A stretch of 40,339 bases of DNA from an uncultured Pelagibacteraceae bacterium (GTDB lineage: Bacteria; Pseudomonadota; Alphaproteobacteria; Pelagibacterales; Pelagibacteraceae): positions 1 to 40,339 of the forward strand of contig CACHKZ010000004.1 in the NCBI GenBank assembly GCA_902580535.1. The letters run 5' to 3'. A program made the position numbers and the translations under genes. Every line of letters begins with the position of its first letter. Position 1 is the stretch's first letter. Positions 20,135-31,588 of the stretch are shown in pieces. The notes below the pieces were generated by a model. It was not told the origin of the DNA. It ran no database searches and saw only the letters and a program-made list of their open reading frames with translations.

Positions 20135-21241
20135 ATGAGTAATTGTTTTATACTACTAGCTGCAGGTAAAGGTAAGAGATTTAAATCAAAAAATCCAAAA
20201 CAATTTATTAATTATATAAATAAGCCCTTATTTATGCATTCAGTAGATAAAGCAATTAAATCAAAAATGTTCAAAACAATTATTATTGTATCAAATCTAC
20301 CGATTAAAAATATTAGAACCAAATCTATTAAAGTTATCAAAGGTGGTAAAGAAAGACATGAGTCAACTCAAAATGCTTTAAATTTTATCAAAAACAAAAA
20401 AATAAAAAATGTTTTTATTCATGATGCAGCACGACCTAATTTTACTATTAGATTGTTAAAAAGATTAAAAAATAATTTAAAAAAAAACAAAGCAGTTGTG
20501 CCTTATATTAAGACTTACAATTCAGTAAAATTTGTAGAAAAAAATAAAATTCAAAATTTAGATCGTGAAAAATTATTATTTACACAAACACCACAATGTT
20601 TTGATTTCAAATCTATATATAAACTATCAAAATTAAATAAAAAAAAAATAACTGATGAAGCCTCATTATTTTTAACAAATAACAGAAAAGTCAAATTTAT
20701 TAAAGGTGAAGAAAATAATTTTAAAATAACCACTATTAAAGATTTTAAAAAACCTAATGTTAAAAGTTTTTATGGTATTGGATTTGATATACATAGATTA
20801 ATAAAAAATAAAAATTTATTTCTTGGTGGTATAAAGATTCCCTTCCACTCTGGTTTACAAGGCCACTCAGATGGGGATGTTATTTTACATGCAGTAATCG
20901 ATGGATTGCTGGGTGCAATGAATAAAAAAGATATTGGTACTTTTTATCCAAGTAATAAAAGAAAATTTAAAAATATAAGATCACCTAATATGTTATCTCC
21001 AATTTTAAAAATATTGAATAAAGATGGATATTCTATAAATAATGTTGATATTAACTTGATTTGTGAAAAACCTAAAGTTTCAAAATATAGAGATAAGATT
21101 ATTAAATCTTTGTGTAATTTGTTAAATATAAATAAAGATCAAGTTAATCTTAAAGGCAAAACTGTTGAAAAATTAGGCTTGATTGGAAAAGAGGAAGCTA
21201 TTGCATGCGAAGTAATAATCTCATTAGATCATTATGCTTAA
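20135..21241 (+). CDS. ispDF: Bifunctional IspD/IspF
   Basis: IspD N-term 'FILLAAGKGKRFKSKNPKQF', 'VFIHDAARPN'; IspF 'GIGFDIHRLI…LQGHSDGDVILHAVIDGLLGA…DIGTFYP'. Confidence 0.95.
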   Translation: MSNCFILLAAGKGKRFKSKNPKQFINYINKPLFMHSVDKAIKSKMFKTIIIVSNLPIKNIRTKSIKVIKGGKERHESTQNALNFIKNKKIKNVFIHDAARPNFTIRLLKRLKNNLKKNKAVVPYIKTYNSVKFVEKNKIQNLDREKLLFTQTPQCFDFKSIYKLSKLNKKKITDEASLFLTNNRKVKFIKGEENNFKITTIKDFKKPNVKSFYGIGFDIHRLIKNKNLFLGGIKIPFHSGLQGHSDGDVILHAVIDGLLGAMNKKDIGTFYPSNKRKFKNIRSPNMLSPILKILNKDGYSINNVDINLICEKPKVSKYRDKIIKSLCNLLNINKDQVNLKGKTVEKLGLIGKEEAIACEVIISLDHYA

Positions 21242-21728
21242 AATAATAAATTCTTTATTTGTCACGATGTTTGGAATCGGAAAATTACCAAGAATACCAG
21301 GTAGCTATGCTTCTTTGGTTACTGTTATTTTCTTATATATATTATTTCATATTTTTTCAGTACCAGCAGATGTTTTTTTGTTTTTTTTAGTAGCTATTTT
21401 TATAATTTCACTTTTCGCAGTAAATATATTTACTAAAGATTTAATCAATAAAGATCCAAAAGAGGTTGTTATTGACGAGTTTATTGGTCAATCAATACCC
21501 ATATGTCTTTATGAAATTGCTCACACAGAGCAGACAGATCCATCAAGAGTTTTAACCTTTTATTTTATAATGTTTATTCTTTTTAGAATCTTTGATATCG
21601 CAAAACCTTACCCAGTTAGCTACTACGATAAAAACTTTAAAAATAGTTTTGGTGTTATGATGGATGATGTTTGTGCTGGCTTATATGTAGTTGCAATTCT
21701 TGTCTTTTATATAATTGTTACTACATGA
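21234..21728 (+). CDS. pgpA: Phosphatidylglycerophosphatase A
   Basis: 'FGIGKLPRIPGSYASLV', 'PKEVVIDEFIGQ', 'FRIFDIAKPYPVSYYDK…GVMMDDVCAGLYV'. Confidence 0.93.
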   Translation: MLKIINSLFVTMFGIGKLPRIPGSYASLVTVIFLYILFHIFSVPADVFLFFLVAIFIISLFAVNIFTKDLINKDPKEVVIDEFIGQSIPICLYEIAHTEQTDPSRVLTFYFIMFILFRIFDIAKPYPVSYYDKNFKNSFGVMMDDVCAGLYVVAILVFYIIVTT

Positions 21729-22195
21729 ATAAATTATCATTAAAAATTGTAAAGTCACTGACTAAAAAAAAACTAACAGTCTCATTTGCTGAGTCTTGTA
21801 CTGGAGGACTTTTGGCCAGCTCAATCACATCTATCAGTGGATCGTCTAAAGTATTTAATATGGGATTTGTAACCTATTCAAATAATGCAAAAATAAAATT
21901 ACTTAAGGTTCCAAAAAAAACTATTACAAAGTATGGAGCAGTTAGTCACGAGACCTGTCTATCGATGTTAATAAATTTAAGTAAAATTATTAAATCAGAT
22001 ATATCAATCTCAATTACTGGCATAGCAGGACCAAATGGAGGAACCAAAGAAAAACCAGTTGGATTAGTCTACATAGGTATTAAAAAAGGAAATAAAGCAA
22101 TCATAAAGAAAAATTTATTTAAAAGTAAAAAAAGAATTTCAATTCAAAAAGCAAGTGTAAATCAAGCTCTTAAATTGATTTTGGATATATTATAA
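21725..22195 (+). CDS. pncC: CinA C-terminal-domain nicotinamide-nucleotide amidase
   Basis: 'LTVSFAESCTGGLLASSITSISGSSKVFNMGFVTYSN', 'SITGIAGPNGGTKEKPVGLVYIG'; the track ORF starts at 21671 but ATG 21725 overlaps the pgpA stop (ATGA). Confidence 0.93.
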   Translation: MNKLSLKIVKSLTKKKLTVSFAESCTGGLLASSITSISGSSKVFNMGFVTYSNNAKIKLLKVPKKTITKYGAVSHETCLSMLINLSKIIKSDISISITGIAGPNGGTKEKPVGLVYIGIKKGNKAIIKKNLFKSKKRISIQKASVNQALKLILDIL

Positions 22196-22627
22196 ACTTT
22201 CAGCTCTTTTTTGAAAAGCATCAGCTATTTTATCAAGACCAAATTGAAAAGATTTAGTCATAAGAATATTTAAAAATTTATTTTTAATTTCAAAATCAAC
22301 ATCAAATGTAACTTCAGTAAACTCTCCTTTTTCAACAAATTTCCAATTGTTTTCTAAATAATTTAAAGGGCCATCAATATTTGTAACGAAGATCGTGTCA
22401 TCTTTTTTGTTAAATTTTACGTCACTTTTATAAGTATCTACAATAGGGCCTTTTCCTATTGTTAAATCAGCAACAATTAGTGTTAAGTCTCCTTCTTCTT
22501 TTCTTTCGTATACTTTTGACTCTTTGCAGAAAGGAACAAACTCGGGATATTTTTCAATATCAAGTACAAAATCAATTAACTTTTCTTTTTTGTTATCAAT
22601 TAATCTCTTAACTGATGCTTTGGGCAT
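22190..22627 (-). CDS. RatA/COQ10-like START-domain protein
   Basis: 145 aa; '[29 protein letters not shown]'. Confidence 0.88.
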   Translation of the reverse strand: MPKASVKRLIDNKKEKLIDFVLDIEKYPEFVPFCKESKVYERKEEGDLTLIVADLTIGKGPIVDTYKSDVKFNKKDDTIFVTNIDGPLNYLENNWKFVEKGEFTEVTFDVDFEIKNKFLNILMTKSFQFGLDKIADAFQKRAESL

Positions 22628-23558
22628 TAATTAATATTTTTCTATTATTTTTTAATTTATTAAAATCCTCATCTGCGTGATATGACGATCTGGTTAAAGG
22701 AGATGAAGATACTAATAAAAATCCCTTAGCTTTAGCGATTTGTCCCAATTCTTCAAATTCATCTGGATGGTAATATCTTTTTAAAGGAAAATGTTTAACG
22801 GAGGGTTGTAAATATTGACCAATTGTTAAGAAATCAACCTCTGCTGATCTTAAATCATCCATGACTTGAATTATTTCATCTTTTGTTTCTCCAAATCCAA
22901 CCATTATACCTGACTTTGTATAAACATTTTCATTAAACTTTTTTGAATTTTTTAAAAGCTCTAATGATCCAAAATATCTAGCTCCAGGTCTCACTTTAAG
23001 ATAGAGACTAGGTACAGTTTCTATGTTGTGGTTAAATACATCGGGATTTGCGTCTAACACTCTTTTATAAGCCTCACCTTTTCTTAAAAAATCAGGTGTG
23101 AGTACTTCAATTGTTGTTTTTGGATTTTTTTTTCTTGTTGCAACAATAACATCATGAAAATGATTTGAACCTCCATCAGAAAGATCATCTCTATCTACCG
23201 AAGTTATTACTACGTGTCTTAAATTCAATTTATTGACTGCATTTGCTATTTTAACAGGTTCAAATTCATCTAGTTTTTCTGGTTTGCCCGTTTTAACATC
23301 ACAAAAAGCACAGGCTCTTGTGCAGGTATCACCCATTATCATTAAAGTTGCATGTCTTTTGCTCCAACATTCGGTTATATTTGGACAGTTTGCTTCTTGG
23401 CAAACAGTTACAAGGTTATCCTTGTTAACAACAGTCTTGGTTAAAAAAAATTCTTTACTATTTAATAGCCTTGATCTTATCCACTCAGGTTTCTTTTTAA
23501 GAGGATTTATCGGTTTATTAACTTTTTCAGGATGCCTTGGTCTATTTTTAATTTCCAT
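22608..23558 (-). CDS. lipA: Lipoyl synthase
   Basis: Two Cys clusters '[12 protein letters not shown]' and '[10 protein letters not shown]'; '[19 protein letters not shown]'. Confidence 0.96.
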   Translation of the reverse strand: MEIKNRPRHPEKVNKPINPLKKKPEWIRSRLLNSKEFFLTKTVVNKDNLVTVCQEANCPNITECWSKRHATLMIMGDTCTRACAFCDVKTGKPEKLDEFEPVKIANAVNKLNLRHVVITSVDRDDLSDGGSNHFHDVIVATRKKNPKTTIEVLTPDFLRKGEAYKRVLDANPDVFNHNIETVPSLYLKVRPGARYFGSLELLKNSKKFNENVYTKSGIMVGFGETKDEIIQVMDDLRSAEVDFLTIGQYLQPSVKHFPLKRYYHPDEFEELGQIAKAKGFLLVSSSPLTRSSYHADEDFNKLKNNRKILINAQSIS

Positions 23559-23850
23559 TATGTTTAATTATATAGGTAGTCTCTCCTTCTTTTCCAAATA
23601 AAAACTTCTCTCTAATTAATATTTCTATGAAATCTAAATCAATATTTTCTGTTAAAAGTGAATTTTTGTCCTCTAAATCTTGTATATTATTAATTAAGAG
23701 ATTTTGATCATTTTTAAGTTGTTCATAAATGTCTTTCTTTTCCATATAAGAAATTAATCCTCTTTCTCCATCTAACAAATTAAAAAAGAAGTATATTAAT
23801 AGAAAAGTGATAATTAGAGTAAAATAATTTTTTTTTAATTTATCTAACAT
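23548..23850 (-). CDS. ftsB: Septum formation initiator (FtsB/DivIC-like)
   Basis: 100 aa; single N-terminal TM, 'GERGLISY' then a coiled coil; sits between eno and lipA. Confidence 0.75.
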   Translation of the reverse strand: MLDKLKKNYFTLIITFLLIYFFFNLLDGERGLISYMEKKDIYEQLKNDQNLLINNIQDLEDKNSLLTENIDLDFIEILIREKFLFGKEGETTYIIKHNGN

Positions 23851-25109
23851 TAGTTAATTTTATTCATTTTTGCAGATCTACCAAGATCTTCCTCAATACG
23901 TATTAATTGATTATACTTGGCTATTCTCTCTGACCTTGCCAAAGAACCTGTTTTTATTTGATTTGAATTTGTACCAACAGCTAAATCAGCGATAAACGTA
24001 TCCTCGGTGTCCCCTGATCTATGAGAAATTATTGTTTTAAAACCTATTAACTGGGCAAATTTAATAACTTCTAAGGTTTCTGTAACAGTTCCAATTTGAT
24101 TCAATTTTATCAAAATACTATTTGCTGATAAATTTAGAAAACCTACTTTTAATCTCTCAAGATTAGTAACAAAAAGATCATCCCCTACAATTTGTGTTTT
24201 ATTTTTAGATTTATTTAAAAATTTAGTCCACGCTTTCCAATCATCTTCACCAAACGGATCTTCTATTGATTTAATTTGATATTTTTTAATCAAATTTAAA
24301 TATTTAATTATCGAATTATCAACGCTGATGTATTGTTTAGAATGAATTGAGTATTTGTCTTTTCTAATTAATTCATTAGCTGCTACATCTAAACAAATAG
24401 ATATATCTTTACCATTTTTAAAACCAGATTTTTGGATTGCTTGAACAATTAGTTTGAGTGCACTTTCATTATCACTTATCATTGGCGCAAAACCTCCTTC
24501 GTCACCAACATTAATAGAATGACCAGCTTTTTTTAGTAATATTTTTAAATTATTAATTACCAAAAAACACATTCGGACAGCATCATTAAAAGATCTAGCT
24601 TTATCTGGTCTAATCATAAACTCTTGAATTCTAAGACCATTATCTGCATGTGCTCCCCCATTTATAATATTCATTAATGGAAAAGGAAGTTTGAAGTTTT
24701 TTTTTACTATAAAGTTTTTATATAATGGTATTTTTTTTACTTTTGCTGAGAGTTTTTTTGCAGCCATTGATACAGCTAATATTGTATTTGCACCTAATTT
24801 AGTTTTCTGTTTAGTGCCATCCAACTTTATAAGGATACTATCTATTCTTTCTTGATCATGAATATTTAAATTTTTTAATTTTTTTGAAATTAATCTATTC
24901 ACAGTTGCAACTGGTATTAAAACACTTTTTCCTAAATATTTTTTATTACTTTTGTCTCTTTTTTCATAAGCTTCAAAAGTCCCTGTAGATGCGCCTGAAG
25001 GACAAATAGCCGAAGCGCTTAAATTATTTGAAAATACTTCAGCCTCTATAGTAGGATTTCCTCTGCTGTCATATACCTGTCTTGCGACCACTCGTTTGAT
25101 TTTACTCAT
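23850..25109 (-). CDS. eno: Enolase
   Basis: 'ARQVYDSRGNPTIEAEV', 'VGDDLFVTN', 'ISHRSGDTEDTFIADLAVG'. Confidence 0.97.
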   Translation of the reverse strand: MSKIKRVVARQVYDSRGNPTIEAEVFSNNLSASAICPSGASTGTFEAYEKRDKSNKKYLGKSVLIPVATVNRLISKKLKNLNIHDQERIDSILIKLDGTKQKTKLGANTILAVSMAAKKLSAKVKKIPLYKNFIVKKNFKLPFPLMNIINGGAHADNGLRIQEFMIRPDKARSFNDAVRMCFLVINNLKILLKKAGHSINVGDEGGFAPMISDNESALKLIVQAIQKSGFKNGKDISICLDVAANELIRKDKYSIHSKQYISVDNSIIKYLNLIKKYQIKSIEDPFGEDDWKAWTKFLNKSKNKTQIVGDDLFVTNLERLKVGFLNLSANSILIKLNQIGTVTETLEVIKFAQLIGFKTIISHRSGDTEDTFIADLAVGTNSNQIKTGSLARSERIAKYNQLIRIEEDLGRSAKMNKIN

Positions 25110-25112
25110 TTA

Positions 25113-25937
25113 TTATTTTTTAACTAAATTATCGATTTCTACAATTTGATTAATTAGCTCGTCTAATTTATCTAAAGGTACCATATTTGGACCATCAGAT
25201 GGAGCATTATCAGGGTCTTGATGTGTTTCTAAAAAAATAGCTGCTATACCAACGGCAGTAGCTGCCCTCGATAGATATTTAACAAATTCTCTCTGACCTC
25301 CACTTTTTTCACCTAGACCGCCAGGTTGTTGAACTGAATGGGTTCCATCAAAAACTACTGGGTAACCATTTTTGGCCATAATAGGAATAGATCTCATATC
25401 TGATACTAATGTATTATAACCAAAGCTAGCACCTCTCTCGGTGACTAAAATATTTTCATTCCCACTTTCCGAAATTTTTTTTGTTACATTTATCATATCC
25501 CATGGGGCTAGAAATTGGCCTTTCTTCACATTAATAATTTTATTTGTTTTAGCTGCTGCAATTAACAGGTCTGTTTGTCTGCAAAGAAAAGCTGGAATTT
25601 GGAGCACATCAACATGAGGTGCAACAATTGAACATTGTTCTTGATTATGTATGTCTGTAAGAACTGGAACATTTATATCTTTTTTAATTTTGTCAAATAC
25701 AGGTAATGAATTTTCTAATCCAGCACCACGTTTGCCTTTAAGGCTTGTCCTATTTGCTTTATCAAATGAAGTTTTATAAATAAAGCCAATATTATATTTT
25801 AAAGTAATCTCTTTAATTTTTCCAGCCATATCTAAAGCATGTTGCTCTGTCTCAAGTTGACAGGGTCCGGAAATAAGACAAATTTTATTTTTGTTTGAAA
25901 TTTCTATTCCGTTACAATTTATTACTTTATTTTCCAT
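25113..25937 (-). CDS. kdsA: 3-deoxy-8-phosphooctulonate synthase
   Basis: '[10 protein letters not shown]', '[11 protein letters not shown]', '[13 protein letters not shown]'. Confidence 0.96.
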   Translation of the reverse strand: MENKVINCNGIEISNKNKICLISGPCQLETEQHALDMAGKIKEITLKYNIGFIYKTSFDKANRTSLKGKRGAGLENSLPVFDKIKKDINVPVLTDIHNQEQCSIVAPHVDVLQIPAFLCRQTDLLIAAAKTNKIINVKKGQFLAPWDMINVTKKISESGNENILVTERGASFGYNTLVSDMRSIPIMAKNGYPVVFDGTHSVQQPGGLGEKSGGQREFVKYLSRAATAVGIAAIFLETHQDPDNAPSDGPNMVPLDKLDELINQIVEIDNLVKK

Positions 25938-27549
25938 TATAAGATTTTGCAGCTTTAATAAATGAAGAGAATAATGGATGAGGATTTAAAGGTCTAGATT
26001 TAAATTCTGGATGAAATTGAACACCGATAAACCATGGGTGATTTTTTAACTCAATGATTTCAGGTAATTTATTATCTGGAGAAACTCCTGAAAATATTAA
26101 ACCTTTTTTTTCAAATTGATGCATTAAGTTAATATTGACCTCGTATCTATGTCTATGCCTCTCATTAATTAAATTGGATTTATAGACATTTTTTATGGCA
26201 GAATTATTTTTAAGTTTAGCTTCATAAAGACCTAATCTCATTGTTCCCCCAAGATTCTTGTCAGTACCTCTTATAACTTTTCCATCTTTACTCCATTGAT
26301 CAATTAATCCGACTACAGGGAAGCATTTCTTATCTAATTCACTAGATCCAGCTTTTTTAATTTTTAATATATTTCTGGCAAATTCAACCATTGCCATTTG
26401 CATTCCAAAACAAATTCCTAAAAAAGGTATTTTTTTTTGTCTCGCATATTTAATAGCCTGTATTTTTCCCTCCGTGCCTCTCTTGCCAAATCCACCAGGT
26501 ATTAATATTCCTGAAACATTTTTTAATTTAGATTTTATTTCATAAGATCTAAGCTTGTCCGACTCAATTCTTACTAAGTTTACTTTAATTTTATTATAAA
26601 TTCCTCCGTGAGTAAGAGCTTCATCAAGAGATTTGTAAGCATCCTTTAAATTTACATATTTTCCTATGATTGCAATGTTAACAGTTTTTTTAGTGTTAAG
26701 AACTATCTTGGTTATTTTTTTCCAAGGCAATAGGTTTGGTCTTTTTTTTGATTTTAATTTAAAAAATTTTAAAACCTGCTTGTCTAATTTTTGATTAAAA
26801 AAACTTATTGGAGCCTCATAAATAGTTTTTACATCAACTGTTTCAATAACATTTTCGATGTCTACATTACAAAATAAAGATATTTTTCTTCTTTGATCTA
26901 AGGGAATAGATTGTTGAGATCTGCAGATGACAATATCAGGTTGTATTCCTATACTTCTTAACTCTTTTACTGAATGCTGAGTTGGTTTTGTTTTAATTTC
27001 ATCTGAAGATTTTAAATAAGGAACAAATGTTAGATGTATAAATAAAGATTTTGATCTTCCATTGTCATTGGAGAATTGTCTAATAGCTTCTAAAAATGGT
27101 AGACTTTCTATATCACCTACTGTTCCTCCAATTTCACAGATAACAAAATCTTCATTTGTAATATCTTTTTTAATAAACTCTTTAATTCTATCTGTTACAT
27201 GAGGAATTACTTGAACAGTTTTTCCTAGATAGCCACCTCGTCTCTCTTTTACAATTATGTCACTGTATATTCTGCCTGTTGTTATATTATCAGATTGTTT
27301 AGCAGATATATCTGTAAATCTCTCATAATGTCCTAAATCTAGATCTGTTTCTGCGCCATCATCAGTTACAAAAACTTCACCATGTTGAAATGGACTCATC
27401 GTGCCTGGATCAACATTCAAATATGGATCCATTTTTCTTATTCTCACTTTATAACCTTGCGATCTTAGTAAATAACCAAGCGAAGCTGATGACAAACCTT
27501 TACCAAGTGATGAAACCACGCCGCCAGTGACAAATATATATCGCGCCAT
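25927..27549 (-). CDS. pyrG: CTP synthase
   Basis: '[20 protein letters not shown]'; glutaminase '[12 protein letters not shown]'; '[12 protein letters not shown]'. Confidence 0.97.
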   Translation of the reverse strand: MARYIFVTGGVVSSLGKGLSSASLGYLLRSQGYKVRIRKMDPYLNVDPGTMSPFQHGEVFVTDDGAETDLDLGHYERFTDISAKQSDNITTGRIYSDIIVKERRGGYLGKTVQVIPHVTDRIKEFIKKDITNEDFVICEIGGTVGDIESLPFLEAIRQFSNDNGRSKSLFIHLTFVPYLKSSDEIKTKPTQHSVKELRSIGIQPDIVICRSQQSIPLDQRRKISLFCNVDIENVIETVDVKTIYEAPISFFNQKLDKQVLKFFKLKSKKRPNLLPWKKITKIVLNTKKTVNIAIIGKYVNLKDAYKSLDEALTHGGIYNKIKVNLVRIESDKLRSYEIKSKLKNVSGILIPGGFGKRGTEGKIQAIKYARQKKIPFLGICFGMQMAMVEFARNILKIKKAGSSELDKKCFPVVGLIDQWSKDGKVIRGTDKNLGGTMRLGLYEAKLKNNSAIKNVYKSNLINERHRHRYEVNINLMHQFEKKGLIFSGVSPDNKLPEIIELKNHPWFIGVQFHPEFKSRPLNPHPLFSSFIKAAKSYNGK

Positions 27550-27589
27550 GGAATTATGTTATAGCTAATGAATTATGAAAATAAAAGTA

Positions 27590-27892
27590 TTAATTATTAT
27601 TTTCAGGTAATTTTGGAGCATCGTCTGCATTTTCCTCAATTTTATCGATAACAGACGTATTTGAAGGAAGATCTCCTCTTGAAATTATAGTTAATCCTAG
27701 ACTACAAATTATGAATAATGTTGCAACAATTGCTGTTGCTTTAGTCATAAAATTTCCAGCAGATCTTGAAAACATAAAGTTATCTTGAGATACACCAATA
27801 CCAAGGGCTCCACCTTCAGATTTTTGGAACAAGACAAGCAAAACAAGTATTGCAGCTAATATTATATTTATAATTAATAGTATGTTTTCCAC
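27590..27892 (-). CDS. secG: Preprotein translocase subunit SecG
   Basis: 100 aa, two TMs; 'VLLVLFQKSEGGALGIG'; next to tpiA. Confidence 0.9.
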   Translation of the reverse strand: MENILLIINIILAAILVLLVLFQKSEGGALGIGVSQDNFMFSRSAGNFMTKATAIVATLFIICSLGLTIISRGDLPSNTSVIDKIEENADDAPKLPENNN

Positions 27893-27897
27893 GAGGG

Positions 27898-28644
27898 TTA
27901 ATTAATAGATTTTTTCATTATATCAATAAATATTTTTTCATTAGTGGATGCACCACCTATCAAAAAACCGTCAATATTATCGATTCTCATTAAATTTTTA
28001 ATATTTTTTGGGTTAACCGAACCTCCATACAAAACTTTTGACTTCGAAAATTTTTTTGATCTCTTTAAAGTATCTTTGATAAATTTAATATTTTTTATTA
28101 GATTATTTTCAGTTGGAAGAACTCCTGTGCCAATAGACCATACAGGTTCGTATGCTATTATAACTTTATTTAATTTATTTAAATTTTTTAAACCCTGGAG
28201 TAATTGTCTCTTTAAAACAGAATTTGTTCTATTTTTTTTTTTATCAATTAGTTTTTCACCAATACAAAAAATAACATTTAATTTTTTATTAAGTGCAGAT
28301 TTTATTTTTAAATTAATTTTTTTGTTATCATTTTCCTCTCTAGTTTCAGAATGCCCAATTATAACAAATTGGGCTCCTAAATCCTTAATCATCTTTGGAC
28401 TTATTGAGCCAGTATATGGTCCATAGTTTGAATTTACATGACAATCCTGGGCCCCAATGAGAATGTTTGAATTTATAGTTTTATCTACAAAAGATTTAAG
28501 CAAAGTATAAGGTGGGCAATATACAATCTTAGCCCTATGTTTGTTTTTTTTTGAGTAACTTATTACATTATTTAATGAATTAACTAATTTAAGTGACCCA
28601 AACATCTTCCAGTTGGCAATGAAATACATATTATTATTTGTCAT
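27898..28644 (-). CDS. tpiA: Triosephosphate isomerase
   Basis: 'FIANWKMFGS', 'VIIGHSETREE', 'IAYEPVWSIGTG', 'VLYGGSVNPKN'. Confidence 0.96.
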   Translation of the reverse strand: MTNNNMYFIANWKMFGSLKLVNSLNNVISYSKKNKHRAKIVYCPPYTLLKSFVDKTINSNILIGAQDCHVNSNYGPYTGSISPKMIKDLGAQFVIIGHSETREENDNKKINLKIKSALNKKLNVIFCIGEKLIDKKKNRTNSVLKRQLLQGLKNLNKLNKVIIAYEPVWSIGTGVLPTENNLIKNIKFIKDTLKRSKKFSKSKVLYGGSVNPKNIKNLMRIDNIDGFLIGGASTNEKIFIDIMKKSIN

Positions 28645-28705
28645 ACTGATTAATATAATTTATATGTTTATTTTTTTTTAGATCAATAAATAAAGTCTAT
28701 ATAAT

Positions 28706-30127
28706 ATGATTGGTAAATTAAGAGGTTTTTCAAATTCTAAACTAGCTGGAGTGTTAGTTGGGATAATTATAATCCCTTTCGTATTTTGGGGAATGGGAAG
28801 TGTGTTTAGTGGGGGCAACACAAACAATGTTGCAAAGATTAACAATGAAGCAATATCATCAAAAGACTTTGTAAATTTTATAAATGAGTCCAGGCTTACA
28901 AATGATATTATTAAAGCAAACATAGATAACAATATTGTAGAGCAAATCTTGTCAGAACTAATATCTGAAAAATTAATTGAGATGGAGATAAGTGAATTAA
29001 ATATATCTCTGTCAGAGGAGGCGTTAGCAAATAAAATCCGATCTAATTCTATTCTGCTTGATGATAACAAAAAATTTTCTAGAGTGAAATATGAAAAATT
29101 TTTATTAGAAAATAATCTTACTGCTTCAAGTTTTGAAAATTCTCTAAAAAACCAGGAATTAAAAAAAAATTTATTTAAATATGTAAGTGGTGGAATTAAA
29201 TCTCCATATTTTTTAAAAAATAAAATATTTATAAATGAAAATAAAAAAATTGATGTTGAATTTTTAGACCTGGATTTAGTACATGACAAAACTGTATCCA
29301 ATCAAGAAATAGATGATTTCATAAAAAATAATCAAGATATTTTAAAAATGGACTTTATTGATATTTCATATGCGAAAATAACTCCTCAAAATTTAATTGA
29401 AATTGATGAATTTAATGACGAATTTTTTAAGAAAATTGATGAAATTGAAAACAGTATTTTAAATGGATTAAGCATAAAAGAAATTAATGAGATTTATAAT
29501 TTTAAACCTAATGAAATAAAGAATTTTATATTAAAAGACAATTCAGATGAAACACTTAAGGAAATATATTCTAAAAGAAACGAGGATAAAATACAATTGA
29601 TCGATAAAAATGATTATTATTTAATATTTGAAATTTCAAATATCATTAAAAAAATACCAAATTTTAATGATACATATTTTTTGGAAAGTTTAAAAAAAAA
29701 TATAGTTTTGAAAAAGAAGTTCGAGTTCAACAAAAATATTTTTGAAAAAATTGATGAAAAATTATTTAGCTATGAAGAATTTATTAAAATATCTAAAGAC
29801 GAAAACAATATTAAAACTACAACAATAGAAAATCTTAATGACAATAAAATTTTTGACTCAGACTCAATTAATCTTATTTATACATTGCCAAATAAAAGTT
29901 TTACATTAGTTACTGGAGATACAAACAAAGTTTATTTAACAAAAATAGATAATATTTTTTACACTGATATAGATAAAAATGCTGAAAATATTAATGAATA
30001 TTCAACTAAATCAAATAATGATATAATTAATGATATTTATACATCATATGATCTATCATTAAATTCTAAATATAAAGTAAAAATTTTTAACCAAACAATT
30101 GATAGAGTAAAAAATTATTTTAGATAA
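28706..30127 (+). CDS. SurA-N/PpiD-like periplasmic folding protein
   Basis: 473 aa; N-terminal TM 'LAGVLVGIIIIPFVFWGMGSVFSGG', 'VAKINNEAISSKDFVNFINESR' typical of PpiD N-termini; position before trp genes. Confidence 0.8.
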   Translation: MIGKLRGFSNSKLAGVLVGIIIIPFVFWGMGSVFSGGNTNNVAKINNEAISSKDFVNFINESRLTNDIIKANIDNNIVEQILSELISEKLIEMEISELNISLSEEALANKIRSNSILLDDNKKFSRVKYEKFLLENNLTASSFENSLKNQELKKNLFKYVSGGIKSPYFLKNKIFINENKKIDVEFLDLDLVHDKTVSNQEIDDFIKNNQDILKMDFIDISYAKITPQNLIEIDEFNDEFFKKIDEIENSILNGLSIKEINEIYNFKPNEIKNFILKDNSDETLKEIYSKRNEDKIQLIDKNDYYLIFEISNIIKKIPNFNDTYFLESLKKNIVLKKKFEFNKNIFEKIDEKLFSYEEFIKISKDENNIKTTTIENLNDNKIFDSDSINLIYTLPNKSFTLVTGDTNKVYLTKIDNIFYTDIDKNAENINEYSTKSNNDIINDIYTSYDLSLNSKYKVKIFNQTIDRVKNYFR

Positions 30128-31584
30128 TGTTGAATATTAGTCTAAAGTTATTCAAGAAAAATCATAAAAAGAATATAAATCAAGTTCTTTATCATTCATT
30201 TAAATCTAGTGGAATTAAAGAAATAGAAAATTTAATAAATAATTTTTTAAATGTAAAAAATAGTTTTATTTTTGAGTCGGTTGAAAAAGGTTTTATAAAA
30301 GGAAGATATACTATTTTTGGTAAAAAACCTGATAAAATATGGGAATTTAATAATAATAATTGCGTTTTAAATTATGAAAACAAGAGTAAAAAATTAAGAG
30401 GAACACCAAAAAATAATATTGAAAAAATAATTGAAGATTTCAAGTTTAAAATTCCTAACGAATTGCCACCAATAAGTTCGATTATTTCAGGATACTTCTC
30501 TTATGATATAATAAGATATATTGAAAAAATCCCAAATAGTACAAAAAATGATCTTAAAATTCCTGATGCAAGGATTTTAAGGCCAAAGAATGTTGTAGTT
30601 TTTGATAATGCTGAAAAAAAATTATTTTTTATAGTTAATTGTTTTTCAGACGAAAAAATCAAAAATTATGAAGCAAAATATGAACAAATTCAAAAAGATA
30701 TTGAGGAGATGATTTTTTTAGCAAACTATAATTTCAGAATTAAATCCACAAACAATAAGATCATAAAACCCAAAATTAAATCAAATATCTCAAAAAAAAA
30801 ATTTCTGAAGAATGTTACTAAGGCTAAAAATTATATTAAAATTGGAGATATTTTTCAGGTCGTTCTAAGTCAAAGATTCGAAACAGATCTTGTCAAAAGT
30901 CCTTTGGAAATTTATAAAAAATTAAGAATTACAAACCCTTCTCCTTTCATGTATTTTTTTAATTTTGAGGATTTTCAAATCATAGGTGCAAGTCCCGAAA
31001 TACTTGTTAGACTTAGGGATAATAAAATTACCATTAGACCGATTGCCGGAACTAGACCTAGGGGAAAAAATAAAAAAAAGGATAAATTTTATGAAAAAGA
31101 TCTTTTAAAAGATAAAAAAGAACTTTCTGAACACCTGATGCTTCTTGACCTTGGAAGAAATGATACTGGAAAGGTTTCTAAAGTAAACTCAGTTAAAGTC
31201 ACTGAAAGTTTTAAAATTGAAAGATATTCACATGTAATGCATATAGTTTCTAATGTAGAGGGTGTATTTAATAAAAAATTTGGAAAATTTGATACTTTAT
31301 TGGCTGGTTTTCCTGCTGGAACAGTTTCGGGAGCACCAAAAATAAGAGCGATGGAAATTATCGATGAGTTAGAGACAACAAGAAGAAAAGTTTATGCAGG
31401 AGGAATTGGTTATTTTTCAGCGAATGGTGATTTTGATACTTGTATAGCTCTCAGAACAGCAATTTCTAAAAATAATAAATTTTATGTACAATCAGGAGCC
31501 GGAATTGTAGCAGATAGTAAACCAATGAATGAATTTAATGAAACTGTAAACAAAGCCAAAGCTTTACTTAAGGCTTTAGAATAA
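30127..31584 (+). CDS. trpE: Anthranilate synthase component I
   Basis: 'IKIGDIFQVVLSQRFE', 'GASPEILVRL', 'IRPIAGTRPRG', 'GFPAGTVSGAPKIRAMEII'. Confidence 0.96.
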   Translation: MLNISLKLFKKNHKKNINQVLYHSFKSSGIKEIENLINNFLNVKNSFIFESVEKGFIKGRYTIFGKKPDKIWEFNNNNCVLNYENKSKKLRGTPKNNIEKIIEDFKFKIPNELPPISSIISGYFSYDIIRYIEKIPNSTKNDLKIPDARILRPKNVVVFDNAEKKLFFIVNCFSDEKIKNYEAKYEQIQKDIEEMIFLANYNFRIKSTNNKIIKPKIKSNISKKKFLKNVTKAKNYIKIGDIFQVVLSQRFETDLVKSPLEIYKKLRITNPSPFMYFFNFEDFQIIGASPEILVRLRDNKITIRPIAGTRPRGKNKKKDKFYEKDLLKDKKELSEHLMLLDLGRNDTGKVSKVNSVKVTESFKIERYSHVMHIVSNVEGVFNKKFGKFDTLLAGFPAGTVSGAPKIRAMEIIDELETTRRKVYAGGIGYFSANGDFDTCIALRTAISKNNKFYVQSGAGIVADSKPMNEFNETVNKAKALLKALE

Positions 31585-31588
31585 CACT

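Noticed and set aside
27944-28426. 160-aa plus-strand ORF opposite tpiA
   Set aside because: Fully antisense to tpiA, which has all catalytic motifs; Phe-rich shadow ORF.
28678-29301. 207-aa minus-strand ORF opposite the ppiD-like gene
   Set aside because: Antisense to a better-supported CDS, Ser/Phe/Leu-rich composition typical of the reverse strand of AT-rich Lys/Asn-rich genes, no recognisable family.
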